Positions 8,453-17,571 of a DNA stretch of 64,000 bases are shown in pieces (the first letter of the stretch is position 1; each line of letters opens with the position of its first letter). The stretch spans positions 1 to 64,000 of the forward strand of contig NZ_CATMFB010000017.1 in assembly GCF_950066645.1 (NCBI RefSeq), in the 5' to 3' direction. This DNA comes from an uncultured Thalassolituus sp. Lineage in GTDB: Bacteria; Pseudomonadota; Gammaproteobacteria; Pseudomonadales; Oceanobacteraceae. The position numbers and the translations under genes are program-made. The notes below the pieces were generated by a model. The model was not told where the DNA came from. It did no database searches and saw only the letters and a program-made list of their open reading frames with translations.

Positions 8453-9499
8453 TTATTGGCCCGAAGTGAGTGATATATAAGGAACTTTATATGGCTCACC
8501 GGCAATTTCTCTGACCAGTTGCGGAACAAGATAACCGGGCAGGGTACTGCGTAATTGATGGTGCAGTCGCAATGCCGTGTCGTCGCCACTATCAAAGTGG
8601 TGAGTTCCCGTCACCGGATCGGGGAGGTGAAGGTAATAGGGTGTGATGCCAAAAGCAAACAAACGTTCGCTTAAATCAGAAAGAATCATTAGATCATCAT
8701 TTACGCCTTTCAGAAGCACTGCTTGATTTAATAGCCATGTCCCTGAATTTCTTAATAATTTTAATGGTTCTTTGTGCGCTGGGGTCAGTTCGTCCGGGTG
8801 ATTAATATGTAATACCACCACAGTGTTCAGGCGCGATATTTCCAGGCGACGGATAAGGGCGTCGGTAATACGTTCAGGGATAACGACGGGTAACCGGCTG
8901 TGAATACGCAGGCGGGTCAGATGTGGAATCGCCTCCGCCAGGCTGATCAGTTCCGACAATGCATCATCCTGCAGCATCAGAGGATCGCCACCACTGAGAA
9001 TCAGCTCGCTGATGCTGCTGTCTGCGGCAATGTACTCCAGCGCCTGCTGCCAGTCGCGGCGGCCAAGGCGGTTAGCTGAATAATCAAAGTGGCGCCGGAA
9101 ACAATAGCGACAGTTGATCGCGCAGCCTCCGGTCGCCAGCATCAGTGCGCGGCCCTGATACTTGTGAATAATGCCCTGGCGGGCATTACTGTGCTTTTCC
9201 GCCAGTGGGTCGGGCACGTAAGCCTCCACCTGCTGATTTTCGTCGGCGCGGGGTAGTACTTGCAACAACAGCGGATCGCGCGGGTCTCCGGGCTTCATCA
9301 GTGCGGCGTAACCGGGCGGCACCAGAACCGGAAACTGCTTAACGGCGGCTTTAATGGCGTCGCCTGCAATCAGTTCCGGTGAGAGTTGCAGGTACTCAAG
9401 CAGAGATCCGGCATCACGGAATGAAGCAGCAAGAATACTCTGCCAGTCGGCATGATCGGATGCCGGGACAGAGGAGCCGGATCGGGTTATGATACGCAC
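8453..9499 (-). CDS. epmB: EF-P beta-lysylation protein EpmB (lysine 2,3-aminomutase family)
   Basis: This radical-SAM enzyme turns (S)-alpha-lysine into (R)-beta-lysine for attachment to elongation factor P. The iron-sulfur motif CAINCRYCFRRH (CxxxCxxC) is clear, as are the KamA-family stretches LILSGGDPLMLQD and VVVLHINHPDEL. It is divergent from efp, with epmA on the far side of efp, so all three parts of the modification pathway are together. The start is uncertain: GTG at 9499 (VRIITRSGS, aligning with E. coli EpmB AHIVTLN) is preferred, while a TTG at 9520 gives seven more residues. Confidence 0.93.
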   Translation of the reverse strand: MRIITRSGSSVPASDHADWQSILAASFRDAGSLLEYLQLSPELIAGDAIKAAVKQFPVLVPPGYAALMKPGDPRDPLLLQVLPRADENQQVEAYVPDPLAEKHSNARQGIIHKYQGRALMLATGGCAINCRYCFRRHFDYSANRLGRRDWQQALEYIAADSSISELILSGGDPLMLQDDALSELISLAEAIPHLTRLRIHSRLPVVIPERITDALIRRLEISRLNTVVVLHINHPDELTPAHKEPLKLLRNSGTWLLNQAVLLKGVNDDLMILSDLSERLFAFGITPYYLHLPDPVTGTHHFDSGDDTALRLHHQLRSTLPGYLVPQLVREIAGEPYKVPYISLTSGQ

Positions 9500-9538
9500 C
9501 TGATTCAGTGTTCCTGACAATATTAAGTGGAAGTCGAA

Positions 9539-10105
9539 ATGGCTAACTATTCTACCAACGAATTTAAATCAGGTCTCAAAGTGATGCTCGACAACGAGCC
9601 TTGCTCCATTATTGAGAACGAGTACGTCAAGCCGGGCAAAGGCCAGGCATTCAACCGCGTGAAGCTGCGCAACCTGCGCAACGGTCGTGTTGTTGAAAAA
9701 ACCTTCAAGTCCGGCGACAGCCTCGAAGGCGCGGATGTGATGGAAATCGATATGGAGTATCTCTATACCGATGGTGAGTTCTGGCACTTCATGGCAACCG
9801 ATGGTTCTTTCGAGCAGCACGGTGCTTCTGCTGAAGCGGTCGGTGAAACTGTGAAATGGCTGAAAGAGCAGGACGTCTACGCGGTTACTCTGTTCAATGG
9901 CGCGGTTCTGACCGTGGCGCCACCGAATTTTGTTGAACTTGAAGTCGTTGAGACTGATCCCGGTGTGAAGGGTGACACAGCCAACGGTGGCAGCAAGCCA
10001 GCGACACTGAGCACCGGTGCTGTGGTTAAAGTGCCACTATTCATCAACATTGGTGAAGTTCTGAAAATTGACACCCGCACAGGCGATTACGTCAGCCGTG
10101 CCTGA
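9539..10105 (+). CDS. efp: Translation elongation factor P
   Basis: EF-P rescues ribosomes stalled on polyproline stretches. The product is 188 residues, the normal length, starting [17 protein letters not shown]. The modification loop reads [10 protein letters not shown], with the target lysine at position 34, consistent with beta-lysylation by the EpmA/EpmB encoded on either side. The C-terminal OB domain ends [11 protein letters not shown]. The track begins 12 bases earlier at a GTG; the ATG at 9539 gives the family N-terminus. Its stop overlaps the epmA start by eight bases. Confidence 0.97.
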   Translation: MANYSTNEFKSGLKVMLDNEPCSIIENEYVKPGKGQAFNRVKLRNLRNGRVVEKTFKSGDSLEGADVMEIDMEYLYTDGEFWHFMATDGSFEQHGASAEAVGETVKWLKEQDVYAVTLFNGAVLTVAPPNFVELEVVETDPGVKGDTANGGSKPATLSTGAVVKVPLFINIGEVLKIDTRTGDYVSRA

Positions 10106-11033
10106 TCAGAACCTCTGGAAACCTTCCTGTACCCGGGCTGCACTTGCAGCCCGGGCTGCGTTTTACCGCAGCATAAGGACGTTTTTTGCAGAACGGGACG
10201 TGCTGGAGGTTGAGACTCCATTGCTAAGCAGCGCCCCGGTGTCTGACCCCAATATTGAGCCCATGCAGACTGTTGAAGGTCGTTGGCTGCATACCTCTCC
10301 CGAATACGCGATGAAGCGTCTGCTCTGTGCTGGTAGCGGCGATATCTGGCAGCTCTGCAAAGTGTTCCGCGCCGGTGAGGCTGGCCGTCGCCACAATCCT
10401 GAATTTTCCATGCTGGAATGGTACCGGCTGGGCTGGACGCTGGATCAGCTGATGGACGAAGTCCGCGATCTGGTGCGAACCCTGTTTCAGCCCCGCTGGG
10501 CCGAGCTGCCGGAGCTGCGCATCAGCTATGACACAGCGCTGAGACAGTACGCCGGATTGGATGTCCACAATGCGTCTCCGGAAGAGGTTGCCGCATTGGG
10601 TATTCAGACCGCAGGCCAGGATTTGCAGCTCGGTCGTGACGGCTGGCTGGATGTCATTATGTCGCACCTGGTTGAACCGGCACTGCCGCAGGATACTCTG
10701 GTCTTTATTTCCGGGTTCCCTGCCTCTCAGGCCGCACTTGCCCGGGTAGCGAGAGCGCCAGATGGGCATCTTGTCGCGCAGCGTTTCGAGTTATTTTTTA
10801 ATGGCACCGAGCTGGCGAACGGTTATCACGAACTGACGGATCCCGAAGAGCAGCGCCGCCGCTTTGACAATGAATCCCGGGGCCGGCCAGTTGATGAACG
10901 ACTGCTGGCGGCCATGGTGTCCGGACTGCCCGACTGCTCTGGGGTCGCCATGGGCGCAGACCGCCTGTTGATGCACCTGACAGGCAGCCCGGCGATTGCC
11001 GATGTTATCAGCTTTGACTGGCACAGGGCCTGA
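10098..11033 (+). CDS. epmA: EF-P lysine34 lysyltransferase EpmA (PoxA/GenX)
   Basis: This truncated class II lysyl-tRNA synthetase homologue charges EF-P with beta-lysine. It is about 311 residues and lacks the anticodon-binding domain. Class II motif 2 appears in [20 protein letters not shown] and motif 3 in [15 protein letters not shown]. The GTG start at 10098 overlaps the efp stop, suggesting translational coupling. It is preferred because [13 protein letters not shown] then falls where it does in E. coli EpmA. A TTG ten codons earlier is open but less likely. The gene ends two bases before the histidine kinase gene. Confidence 0.95.
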   Translation: MPDQNLWKPSCTRAALAARAAFYRSIRTFFAERDVLEVETPLLSSAPVSDPNIEPMQTVEGRWLHTSPEYAMKRLLCAGSGDIWQLCKVFRAGEAGRRHNPEFSMLEWYRLGWTLDQLMDEVRDLVRTLFQPRWAELPELRISYDTALRQYAGLDVHNASPEEVAALGIQTAGQDLQLGRDGWLDVIMSHLVEPALPQDTLVFISGFPASQAALARVARAPDGHLVAQRFELFFNGTELANGYHELTDPEEQRRRFDNESRGRPVDERLLAAMVSGLPDCSGVAMGADRLLMHLTGSPAIADVISFDWHRA

Positions 11034-11035
11034 TC

Positions 11036-12463
11036 ATGAAGTTGCGCACTCAGCTGTTTCTGTTGATTGCGGTGCTCTGTGTGATGATGGCTTTCAGTGC
11101 CATCGTTTTCTTCCGTCTGAGTGTTGAGACCGGCTTTTCCCAGTACCTCGAAGAGCGCGAGCCGCCGTTTCTGAAGACCCTGCAGCGACAGCTGGAAACC
11201 TATTACAGCCAGCACGGGAGCTGGCAGGCTCTGCTCCCGCAATGGTGGGAGTTCGTTGACCAGCACACGGCGCCGCCCGGGCCTCCGCCGGGTGACAGAC
11301 CGGCGGCTGAGCATAAACCGGATGACCGGCCGCCCCCTCAGGCGAATGATGGCCCGGATATGCGCGAGGGCGGACCACCTCGTCTGCCGCTGTTTCTGCT
11401 GGATGCCGACCGTAGTCTGCTCGCCGGTACTGAGCGCGCCGAACCCGGCACTCTGCTGTCGCCACTGACGGTTGATGATCAGGTTGTGGGGTGGCTGGGA
11501 CTGGCGCCGCGTCCAGAGGACACCGATCGCCGCAATCAGGGGTTTCTGGATGAGCAGTTATCGAACCTGCTGATAATTACTCTGGTGCTATTGGTTGCAG
11601 CACTGCTGGCTGCCTGGCGAATGTCCCGGCTCTGGCTGCGGCGTGTTGACGATATCATGCTGGGCATGAAGCACTACAGTCAGGGCGACTACGATTTCCG
11701 GGCGTCTGTAGCGGGGCGTGATGAGCTGGCATTGCTGGCGTATCGTCTGAATGAGTTAGGGCATACCCTCGCTGCAGGCCGCAGCGCCCGTGAGCGCTGG
11801 ATGGCCGATCTGTCGCACGAGCTGCGCACGCCACTGTCGGTGTTACAGAGCCAGCTTGAAGCACTGCAGGACGGCATCCGCCCTCTGACCACTGAAGCGG
11901 TCGATACCCTCCATCTGCAGGTCACGCGGCTCAATGCGTTGGTCAGTGACCTTCAGCAGCTGACACTGTCCGATCTCGGGGCACTCAGTTATCAAAAAGT
12001 CTCCGTGGATATGGAACAGTGGCTCCGGGATCAGACATCACTCTGGCAGCCACTGGCAGATAAACAGGGGCTGAACCTGACGCTCGGGCAGGTCGCCGCG
12101 GTGAAGGTGCTGGCAGATACCAGTCGCCTCGGGCAACTTCTGGCTAACCTCCTGACGAACGCCATTAAATACACCAACGCCCCCGGAAGTATCTCCCTTT
12201 CATCGGTGAAAGATCGGGATTCGGTGCGTCTGGTGGTCGAGGACAGTGCTCCCGGATTATCGGACGAGGCACTGCAGCGTATGTTTGAGCCCTTGTTCCG
12301 GGGGGACAGCTCCCGCTCAGAAACTGCAGGCTCAGGCCTGGGCCTGAGTATCGCGCAGCGAATTGCAGAGGCTCACGATGGGGTGCTCAGTGCCGATGCT
12401 TCTCCCCTCGGAGGCATACGGATGACCCTCGTTCTGCCGGTATTGCAGAGGGAGGTGACGTGA
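11036..12463 (+). CDS. BaeS/CpxA-like sensor histidine kinase
   Basis: 475 residues. It has an N-terminal membrane segment (residues 6-27), a periplasmic sensor region, a second membrane segment (about 175-195), HAMP, a HisKA domain with phospho-acceptor WMADLSHELRTPLSV, and an ATPase domain with N-box NLLTNAIKYTN and G-box GSGLGLSIAQR. The periplasmic region has an unusual Pro/Asp/Arg-rich stretch near residues 80-115 (PPGPPPGDRPAAEHKPDDRP). It overlaps the response-regulator gene by four bases. The stimulus is unknown; envelope stress is likely for the family. Its place right after epmA suggests an insertion into the ancestral order. Confidence 0.88.
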   Translation: MKLRTQLFLLIAVLCVMMAFSAIVFFRLSVETGFSQYLEEREPPFLKTLQRQLETYYSQHGSWQALLPQWWEFVDQHTAPPGPPPGDRPAAEHKPDDRPPPQANDGPDMREGGPPRLPLFLLDADRSLLAGTERAEPGTLLSPLTVDDQVVGWLGLAPRPEDTDRRNQGFLDEQLSNLLIITLVLLVAALLAAWRMSRLWLRRVDDIMLGMKHYSQGDYDFRASVAGRDELALLAYRLNELGHTLAAGRSARERWMADLSHELRTPLSVLQSQLEALQDGIRPLTTEAVDTLHLQVTRLNALVSDLQQLTLSDLGALSYQKVSVDMEQWLRDQTSLWQPLADKQGLNLTLGQVAAVKVLADTSRLGQLLANLLTNAIKYTNAPGSISLSSVKDRDSVRLVVEDSAPGLSDEALQRMFEPLFRGDSSRSETAGSGLGLSIAQRIAEAHDGVLSADASPLGGIRMTLVLPVLQREVT

Positions 12464-13146
12464 CCGGAATTCTGATCATTGAAGATGAAGTCGCCCTGGC
12501 AGAATTGCTGCGGGATTACCTTCTGCATGAGGGCTACCAGGTCACGCTGGCACATGATGGGGTGAGCGGCGCACAGCTGGCGCTCTCGAAGGCGTGGTCA
12601 CTGATCCTGCTGGATGTCATGCTGCCGGGCAAAGATGGTGTGACACTGTGCAGAGAGTTGCGGGGTGTGTCAGCGGTGCCTGTGATCATGCTCAGTGCCC
12701 GGGTTGAAGAAGTGGATCGCCTGATTGGTCTTGAGTGCGGGGCCGATGATTACGTCTGTAAACCCTACAGCCCGCGGGAAGTCGTGGCTCGGGTGAAGGC
12801 GCAGTTGCGGCGCACTCAGATGTTAACGACGCCAGGGCGGGTGCGTGGACTGGTTGCCGACGAATCCCGCCTGGAAGTGGTGTTCGGTGATCAGCGGGTG
12901 ATGCTCAGCACGGTTGAGTTCCGCATCCTGCATACTCTGATGGCCCGACCGGGACAGATCTTCAGTCGCGATCAGCTGATTGACCGCATCTATGATGACC
13001 GCCGGGTAGTGAACACCCGTACGATGGATTCTCACATCAATAAGCTGCGTCGCAAGCTCGCGACGATTGAGGCAGAGGGCGCGGTAGGGGCCGTTTATGG
13101 CGCCGGTTATCGCTATCAGCCCGACGTGTTATTGGGGGATGGCTGA
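12460..13146 (+). CDS. OmpR-family response regulator (BaeR-like)
   Basis: 228 residues. The receiver domain has the acidic pocket IIEDE and phospho-acceptor Asp52 in LILLDVMLPGKDG, with the conserved Lys in DDYVCKPYSP. The C-terminal winged-helix DNA-binding domain includes FSRDQLIDRIYDDRRVVNTRTMD and ends with the family motif VYGAGYRY. It starts at GTG inside the histidine kinase stop (GTGA overlap), so kinase and regulator are made together. Target genes cannot be read from the window. Confidence 0.92.
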   Translation: MTGILIIEDEVALAELLRDYLLHEGYQVTLAHDGVSGAQLALSKAWSLILLDVMLPGKDGVTLCRELRGVSAVPVIMLSARVEEVDRLIGLECGADDYVCKPYSPREVVARVKAQLRRTQMLTTPGRVRGLVADESRLEVVFGDQRVMLSTVEFRILHTLMARPGQIFSRDQLIDRIYDDRRVVNTRTMDSHINKLRRKLATIEAEGAVGAVYGAGYRYQPDVLLGDG

Positions 13147-13171
13147 ACCGCAGGCGGATGACCTGCGGTTC
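13145..13171. terminator. Palindromic hairpin between response regulator and psd
   Basis: GAACCGCAGG-CGGATGA-CCTGCGGTTC is a perfect ten-base-pair stem in the 31-base gap between convergent genes. The T-run is poor, so it may be a weak bidirectional terminator. Confidence 0.5.
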
Positions 13172-13177
13172 GTTGTG

Positions 13178-14035
13178 TCAGGCGAGATCGGCGATGGCTT
13201 CGCCCATGCGTAAAGGCGAGCCCGCTGTCAGAGTTTCTTTCCAGTTCACGACGCCTTTCGGATGACACAGAATAACGGTGGAACCAAGCTTGAATCGTCC
13301 CATTTCTGCGCCCTTTTCCAGGGTAACGTCGACCGGTACGCCGTATTCACTGACTTTCAGTTCGCGCCGTGGCGGAGCAATATGTCCCGCCCAGACGGTT
13401 TCGACGGCGGCGACAATCATAGCGCCGACCAGAACCATGGCCATAGGCCCTTTGTCGGTGTCAAAAATACACACCACGCGCTCGTTACGGGCAAACAGGC
13501 GCGGCACATTTTCAGCGGTGGTCTGGTTAACTGAAAACAAGTCGCCAGGAACGTAAATCATCTCACGCAGCTTACCGGTCATCGGCATATGCACGCGGTG
13601 GTAGTCTTTTGGTGAGAGGTAAATCGTTGCGAATTCACCCCCCATAAAAGGTTCTGCGCGGGCAGTATCGCCGCCAAGCAATTCTGTCAGGCAGTAGTCC
13701 TGCCCTTTGGCCTGAAAAACCCGGCCATCAACAATTTCACCCAGTTGCGATACAGCACCATCCGCCGGTGAGGAAAGAACGGAGGCATCGCCTTCGATCG
13801 TGCGCGCGCCGTCTTCGAGTTCGCGCGTAAAGAAGTCGTTAAAGCAACGGAATTCAGCCGGTGTCTTACGCTTAGCTTCGTTCATATCGACGCCGAACTG
13901 TTTAATAAACAGGCTGATCAGTGGGTTTTTCACCCATTCCATCTCGGCGTCTGCCAGACAACCTACTGCGCGGGACAACAGGTGCTGAGGCACCAGATAC
14001 TGGCTGGCAATAAATACTTTATCTTTGAAACTCAT
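13178..14035 (-). CDS. psd: Phosphatidylserine decarboxylase proenzyme
   Basis: It makes phosphatidylethanolamine from phosphatidylserine at the inner membrane. It is about 285 residues. The self-cleavage site LGST lies in GRFKLGSTVILCHPKG near the C-terminus, where the Ser becomes the pyruvoyl cofactor. The family stretch FNDFFTRELEDGARTI and the His-containing SPKDYHRVHMP are present. I chose the ATG at 14035 (MSFKDKVFIA), which overlaps the rhodanese stop by one base and has GGAG upstream; the track adds 16 residues. Confidence 0.95.
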   Translation of the reverse strand: MSFKDKVFIASQYLVPQHLLSRAVGCLADAEMEWVKNPLISLFIKQFGVDMNEAKRKTPAEFRCFNDFFTRELEDGARTIEGDASVLSSPADGAVSQLGEIVDGRVFQAKGQDYCLTELLGGDTARAEPFMGGEFATIYLSPKDYHRVHMPMTGKLREMIYVPGDLFSVNQTTAENVPRLFARNERVVCIFDTDKGPMAMVLVGAMIVAAVETVWAGHIAPPRRELKVSEYGVPVDVTLEKGAEMGRFKLGSTVILCHPKGVVNWKETLTAGSPLRMGEAIADLA

Positions 14036-14859
14036 CAGGGTTTGTCTCCGGTTGTCACAGGTGTCGATTCGTCGTTGCCCCACTCAGACCATGAGCCCGC
14101 GTAGCCACGGATATCGAGGCCAAGAATTTTACCGACCAGATAGGTGAAGCCTGAGCGGTGATGGGTCTGGCAGTGAGTTGCGATGCGCTTGGTGCTGTCG
14201 ATGCCGAGGCCGGCAAGTAGCTGGCGGAAACCTTCCAGCTCGTTGATCCGCAGGCCACGGCTTTTGTCCATGCCGAGGGTCCACTCGTAATTGACCGCGC
14301 CCGGAATATGACCGCCGCGCTTCGAGATGGCTTTCTCGCCTGTGTATTCAGCCGCCGAACGGGCATCCCAGACGGCAAAATCGGGTTGACCGATATTTTC
14401 CAGTATCTGCTCTTTCGTGAATGAGCAGTCGTGATGAATGGCACCGATCTGATAGTTGCTGGCGACAGGCGTCACTTCACCGGATTCGGTGGGGAGCCCC
14501 TCGTCCAGCCACGCAACCAGACCGCCATTCAGGTACGAGTACTTCTTGTGGCCGATGCAGTCGAGAACCCAGATCAGGCGACCTGCCCAGCCACCACCTT
14601 CGTCGTCCGAGCAGATGACGTGAGTGTCTGGCGTCAGGCCCAGCTCACTGAATACGGTTTCCAGTGCCTCTGCAGAAGGCAGCTTGCCCGGCGCAGGCGT
14701 GCCCGGCAGTTGCAGGCGTTTGAAGTCCAGATGAACAGAACCCGGAATGTGGTTCTGGACGAAGGTTTCGCCTTTGCACTGTTCGATAATCAGCAGATGG
14801 TCAGCTGGCAGTAGCCCGGCAAGTTGTGCGGGCTCAAGCAGCAGGGGAAGATCGGCCAT
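14035..14859 (-). CDS. Rhodanese-type sulfurtransferase, two-domain
   Basis: About 274 residues with two rhodanese domains. The first (about 1-125) is probably inactive. The second has the active-site loop CQTHHRSG, giving a catalytic Cys. The N-terminal domain carries the family sequence HIPGSVHLDF and the second HIPGAVNYEW. It sits directly upstream of psd with a one-base stop/start overlap, as in P. aeruginosa from memory. Sulfur acceptor unknown. ATG at 14859 is used; a GTG three codons earlier is possible. Confidence 0.9.
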   Translation of the reverse strand: MADLPLLLEPAQLAGLLPADHLLIIEQCKGETFVQNHIPGSVHLDFKRLQLPGTPAPGKLPSAEALETVFSELGLTPDTHVICSDDEGGGWAGRLIWVLDCIGHKKYSYLNGGLVAWLDEGLPTESGEVTPVASNYQIGAIHHDCSFTKEQILENIGQPDFAVWDARSAAEYTGEKAISKRGGHIPGAVNYEWTLGMDKSRGLRINELEGFRQLLAGLGIDSTKRIATHCQTHHRSGFTYLVGKILGLDIRGYAGSWSEWGNDESTPVTTGDKP

Positions 14860-14919
14860 AGAGATCACTCAGATAATTGCATCGATTGCCGCGCAGTGTA
14901 TCCGAGTGATCTGCGTATG

Positions 14920-16572
14920 TCAGGCCTGCGAGGAGCGTCGCGGGCCTGCTTTCTGTTGAACAGTCAGTCTGCGTAGCGAGGTTAATCCTTTGCTGGTCAC
15001 ACTGCAGAGCTTTTTGAAGGCCTGATACTGTTCCGCTGTCAGGGCGCGCCCATCCGACCCTGGCGTCGCAATTACTATCCCCATGGGAGTCGTCCCCGCG
15101 GTGATGGACATCAGCAGCAGGTCGTCAGGCAGGCGCTCGACGTAGCTGCCGTGCATGCCCCGCAGGTAGGTCGCCTGATTGCTCTTATTCAGGTGAACGG
15201 CGGCGGTCTGCTTCATCAGCTGACGTAACAAGGGTGCTGCTTTCAGCTGAAACCGGGTTTGTGTCAGAGGTTCAATGCCCTCAGCGTTTTCGCTGTAGAC
15301 CACACGCAGACACTCGCGACTCTTATCGGGCAATAACACGCAGGCGTGCTGGATGCCGATGCCGGTGGTGATGCCTCGCAACACCCCGCGCATCAGATAG
15401 TGCCAGTCGCCGAAGCTCGCGGGTTCTGTGGTTAACTGATCAAGCAGTTTTTTAAGGTATTCATTGCCTTGCTGGACCGGTGCGTCGGGCAGGTTATCCC
15501 GTGGTGGCGTCAGCGGTGTCACATTCGAAGGGGCGGATGCTTTTGTCTCCGCGACCGGTCCGGTGTCAGCAGCTGGCGCCGGTGATGCGGCTTTTTCTGT
15601 CGGTGATATGTATTCGGGGTAGCTCTGCTGTGCGGGCTCCGGGCTTGCCAGCAGTGACAGACCCGATGAGGTTCCGCTACGGCGCAGTCTTGCCTCATCA
15701 AGCTGAACTATCCGGCATTCCTGCACGATCTGATGCACTTGTCTGCCCTGGGCGTGGCTGGTCAGTGCCAGCCAGCGATCGCAGCGGCGACCTTCGGGAG
15801 CCAGATGCAGTTGCCAGGCGGTTCCTGCGGCGGTCACTGCCAGCATCGCTGGGGTCTGGCTCTGGTGTATCAGGCGACGTCCTTCATCCAGCATTCGTGG
15901 ATCTTCGCGACGCAGGGTTTTCCAGCCCTGAGAATCCGGGAGGATGTTTTCTTTGAAGACATCCAGCACGGCTTCTGGCAAGTGGTGACGACGTGCAAGT
16001 CGCAGCCAGTTCTGACGGTTATCTCCGAAAACCCGCACAGAGGCAGTCATCAGATCATCGCCTTCGCTGAGTCGGTGCAGCCAGTTACGACTGCTGTCGG
16101 AGACCAGCAGCCAGGGCCAGATCACCGAATGCGTCAGCATGGCGGTCCAGTAAGCGCTGGCGGCGACCTGTCCGCGGGCTGCAGCCCATTGAGCGGCCAG
16201 GCATCCCGCCATGTGAGCCGTAATGATGGCCTGGCGGTAATGACGGGCGCTTTCGCCGTCGTCATCGGTGACCACCGGGAGTTGTTTGACCAGTTTCACC
16301 AGTTCCTGCATGCCCAGTAGCGACAGACAGCTGTACGCCCCGGTCAGTTGCTCGCGGCAATCCGGATTCTGATTGACGGCAGCCTGCAGCAGATGCCAGC
16401 ACAGCGCCGGATCGGCCTCTGTCACAGGCACCAGGGTGTCGAAGCTGACCTGTGGATCACGCAATGCGCGGCGCAGGGCTTCCCGGGTTTCTGCCATGAT
16501 CGGCAGATCACGGAACGTCAGCACTTCTTCCCACTGAGCAGCGCTCGGCGGGTTATAAGACGGAGTAGGCAT
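14920..16572 (-). CDS. HDOD-domain signalling protein with C-terminal GAF-like region
   Basis: 550 residues. The first 280 or so resemble an HDOD domain (LPIMAETREALRRAL, then SCLSLLGMQELVKLVKQLPV, where the metal-dependent HD residues are replaced). A Pro/Ala-rich linker (about 310-370) leads to a C-terminal region resembling GAF (GIGIQHACVLLPDKSRECLRV). HDOD proteins act in signalling, often for motility or c-di-GMP, without enzyme activity. It lies divergent from motA and upstream of the rhodanese gene. The ligand is unknown. Confidence 0.75.
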   Translation of the reverse strand: MPTPSYNPPSAAQWEEVLTFRDLPIMAETREALRRALRDPQVSFDTLVPVTEADPALCWHLLQAAVNQNPDCREQLTGAYSCLSLLGMQELVKLVKQLPVVTDDDGESARHYRQAIITAHMAGCLAAQWAAARGQVAASAYWTAMLTHSVIWPWLLVSDSSRNWLHRLSEGDDLMTASVRVFGDNRQNWLRLARRHHLPEAVLDVFKENILPDSQGWKTLRREDPRMLDEGRRLIHQSQTPAMLAVTAAGTAWQLHLAPEGRRCDRWLALTSHAQGRQVHQIVQECRIVQLDEARLRRSGTSSGLSLLASPEPAQQSYPEYISPTEKAASPAPAADTGPVAETKASAPSNVTPLTPPRDNLPDAPVQQGNEYLKKLLDQLTTEPASFGDWHYLMRGVLRGITTGIGIQHACVLLPDKSRECLRVVYSENAEGIEPLTQTRFQLKAAPLLRQLMKQTAAVHLNKSNQATYLRGMHGSYVERLPDDLLLMSITAGTTPMGIVIATPGSDGRALTAEQYQAFKKLCSVTSKGLTSLRRLTVQQKAGPRRSSQA

Positions 16573-16706
16573 AGAGTGGTTTGTTAAACAGTGATTTGTG
16601 ACCTTTACTTACTATAGTCGTAACCCACTCAATGCCACGCTGCTTCTCTGTGTCATTTTGTCACGGGTTGCAAACGACCTTTAATCTTCGTGAGGGACGA
16701 AGCTGG

Positions 16707-17558
16707 ATGCTTTTTATATTGGGAGTTGTCGTTGTCTTCGGCAGTGTCGGTGTCGGCTATGTAATGTCGCACGGGCAGCTGCTTGCGTTGTGGCAGCCCT
16801 TTGAAATCCTCATTATCTGCGGCGCTGCCTTTGGTGCCTTCCTGTTATCGAACCCGTGGCACGTGGTCTGGTCGTCGTTCCGCATGGTGCCTCAGGTCAT
16901 TATGGGCAGTCGCATTAACAAGGCCATGTACATGGATGTCCTTGGGTTGCTCTACGACATTCTTAATAAGGCCAGACGCGAAGGCATCATGGCCATTGAG
17001 AGTGACGTCGAAAACCCGGAGACCAGTGCGATTTTCTCCCGCTACCCGGTGATTCAGGCGAACACTGAGCTGTCGTTTTTTATCGCTGATTATTTCCGCA
17101 TTATCGCGGCGGGTAACCTGACCTCGTTTGAACTTGAGTCGCTGATGGATCAGGAAATCGAGGCTCGTCTGCATGAGCTGGAACAGCCCGGCATGGCCGT
17201 TGGCAAAGTCGCTGATGCGTTACCGGGGTTCGGTATTGTCGCAGCGGTGCTGGGCATCGTGATCACTATGGGTGCCATTGGTGGCGAGATAGAAGAGATT
17301 GGTGCCCACGTTGCCGCAGCCCTTGTAGGTACGTTCAGCGGGGTGTTGCTGGCGTACGGTCTGGTCGGGCCGATGGCTTCCGTGATGCGTCATCTTGCAG
17401 AAGAAGAAATCAAACTTTACGAAGCCACGAAAGCCTGTGTGATTGCCTCTCTCAATGGCCTGCCTCCGCAGCTGGCGGTAGAGTTCGGGCGTAAATCACT
17501 GTTCACCCATGGACGCCCAAGCTTCGACGAAGTCGAGAGCAAGGTACGCAGTCGTTGA
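16707..17558 (+). CDS. motA: Flagellar motor stator protein MotA
   Basis: The stator ion-channel subunit, about 283 residues, with four membrane segments: near residues 1-20 (MLFILGVVVVFGSVGVGYVM), 30-50, about 170-190 (FGIVAAVLGIVITMG) and about 200-220. The conserved Pro residues that couple proton flow to torque fall in ADALPGFGIVAAV. The large cytoplasmic loop between segments 2 and 3 meets FliG. Length suits proton-type MotA rather than shorter PomA. The ATG at 16707 has GAGGGA upstream; the track adds 25 residues with no support. motB follows after 13 bases. Confidence 0.95.
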   Translation: MLFILGVVVVFGSVGVGYVMSHGQLLALWQPFEILIICGAAFGAFLLSNPWHVVWSSFRMVPQVIMGSRINKAMYMDVLGLLYDILNKARREGIMAIESDVENPETSAIFSRYPVIQANTELSFFIADYFRIIAAGNLTSFELESLMDQEIEARLHELEQPGMAVGKVADALPGFGIVAAVLGIVITMGAIGGEIEEIGAHVAAALVGTFSGVLLAYGLVGPMASVMRHLAEEEIKLYEATKACVIASLNGLPPQLAVEFGRKSLFTHGRPSFDEVESKVRSR

Positions 17559-17571
17559 TGGATAGCCGCTG

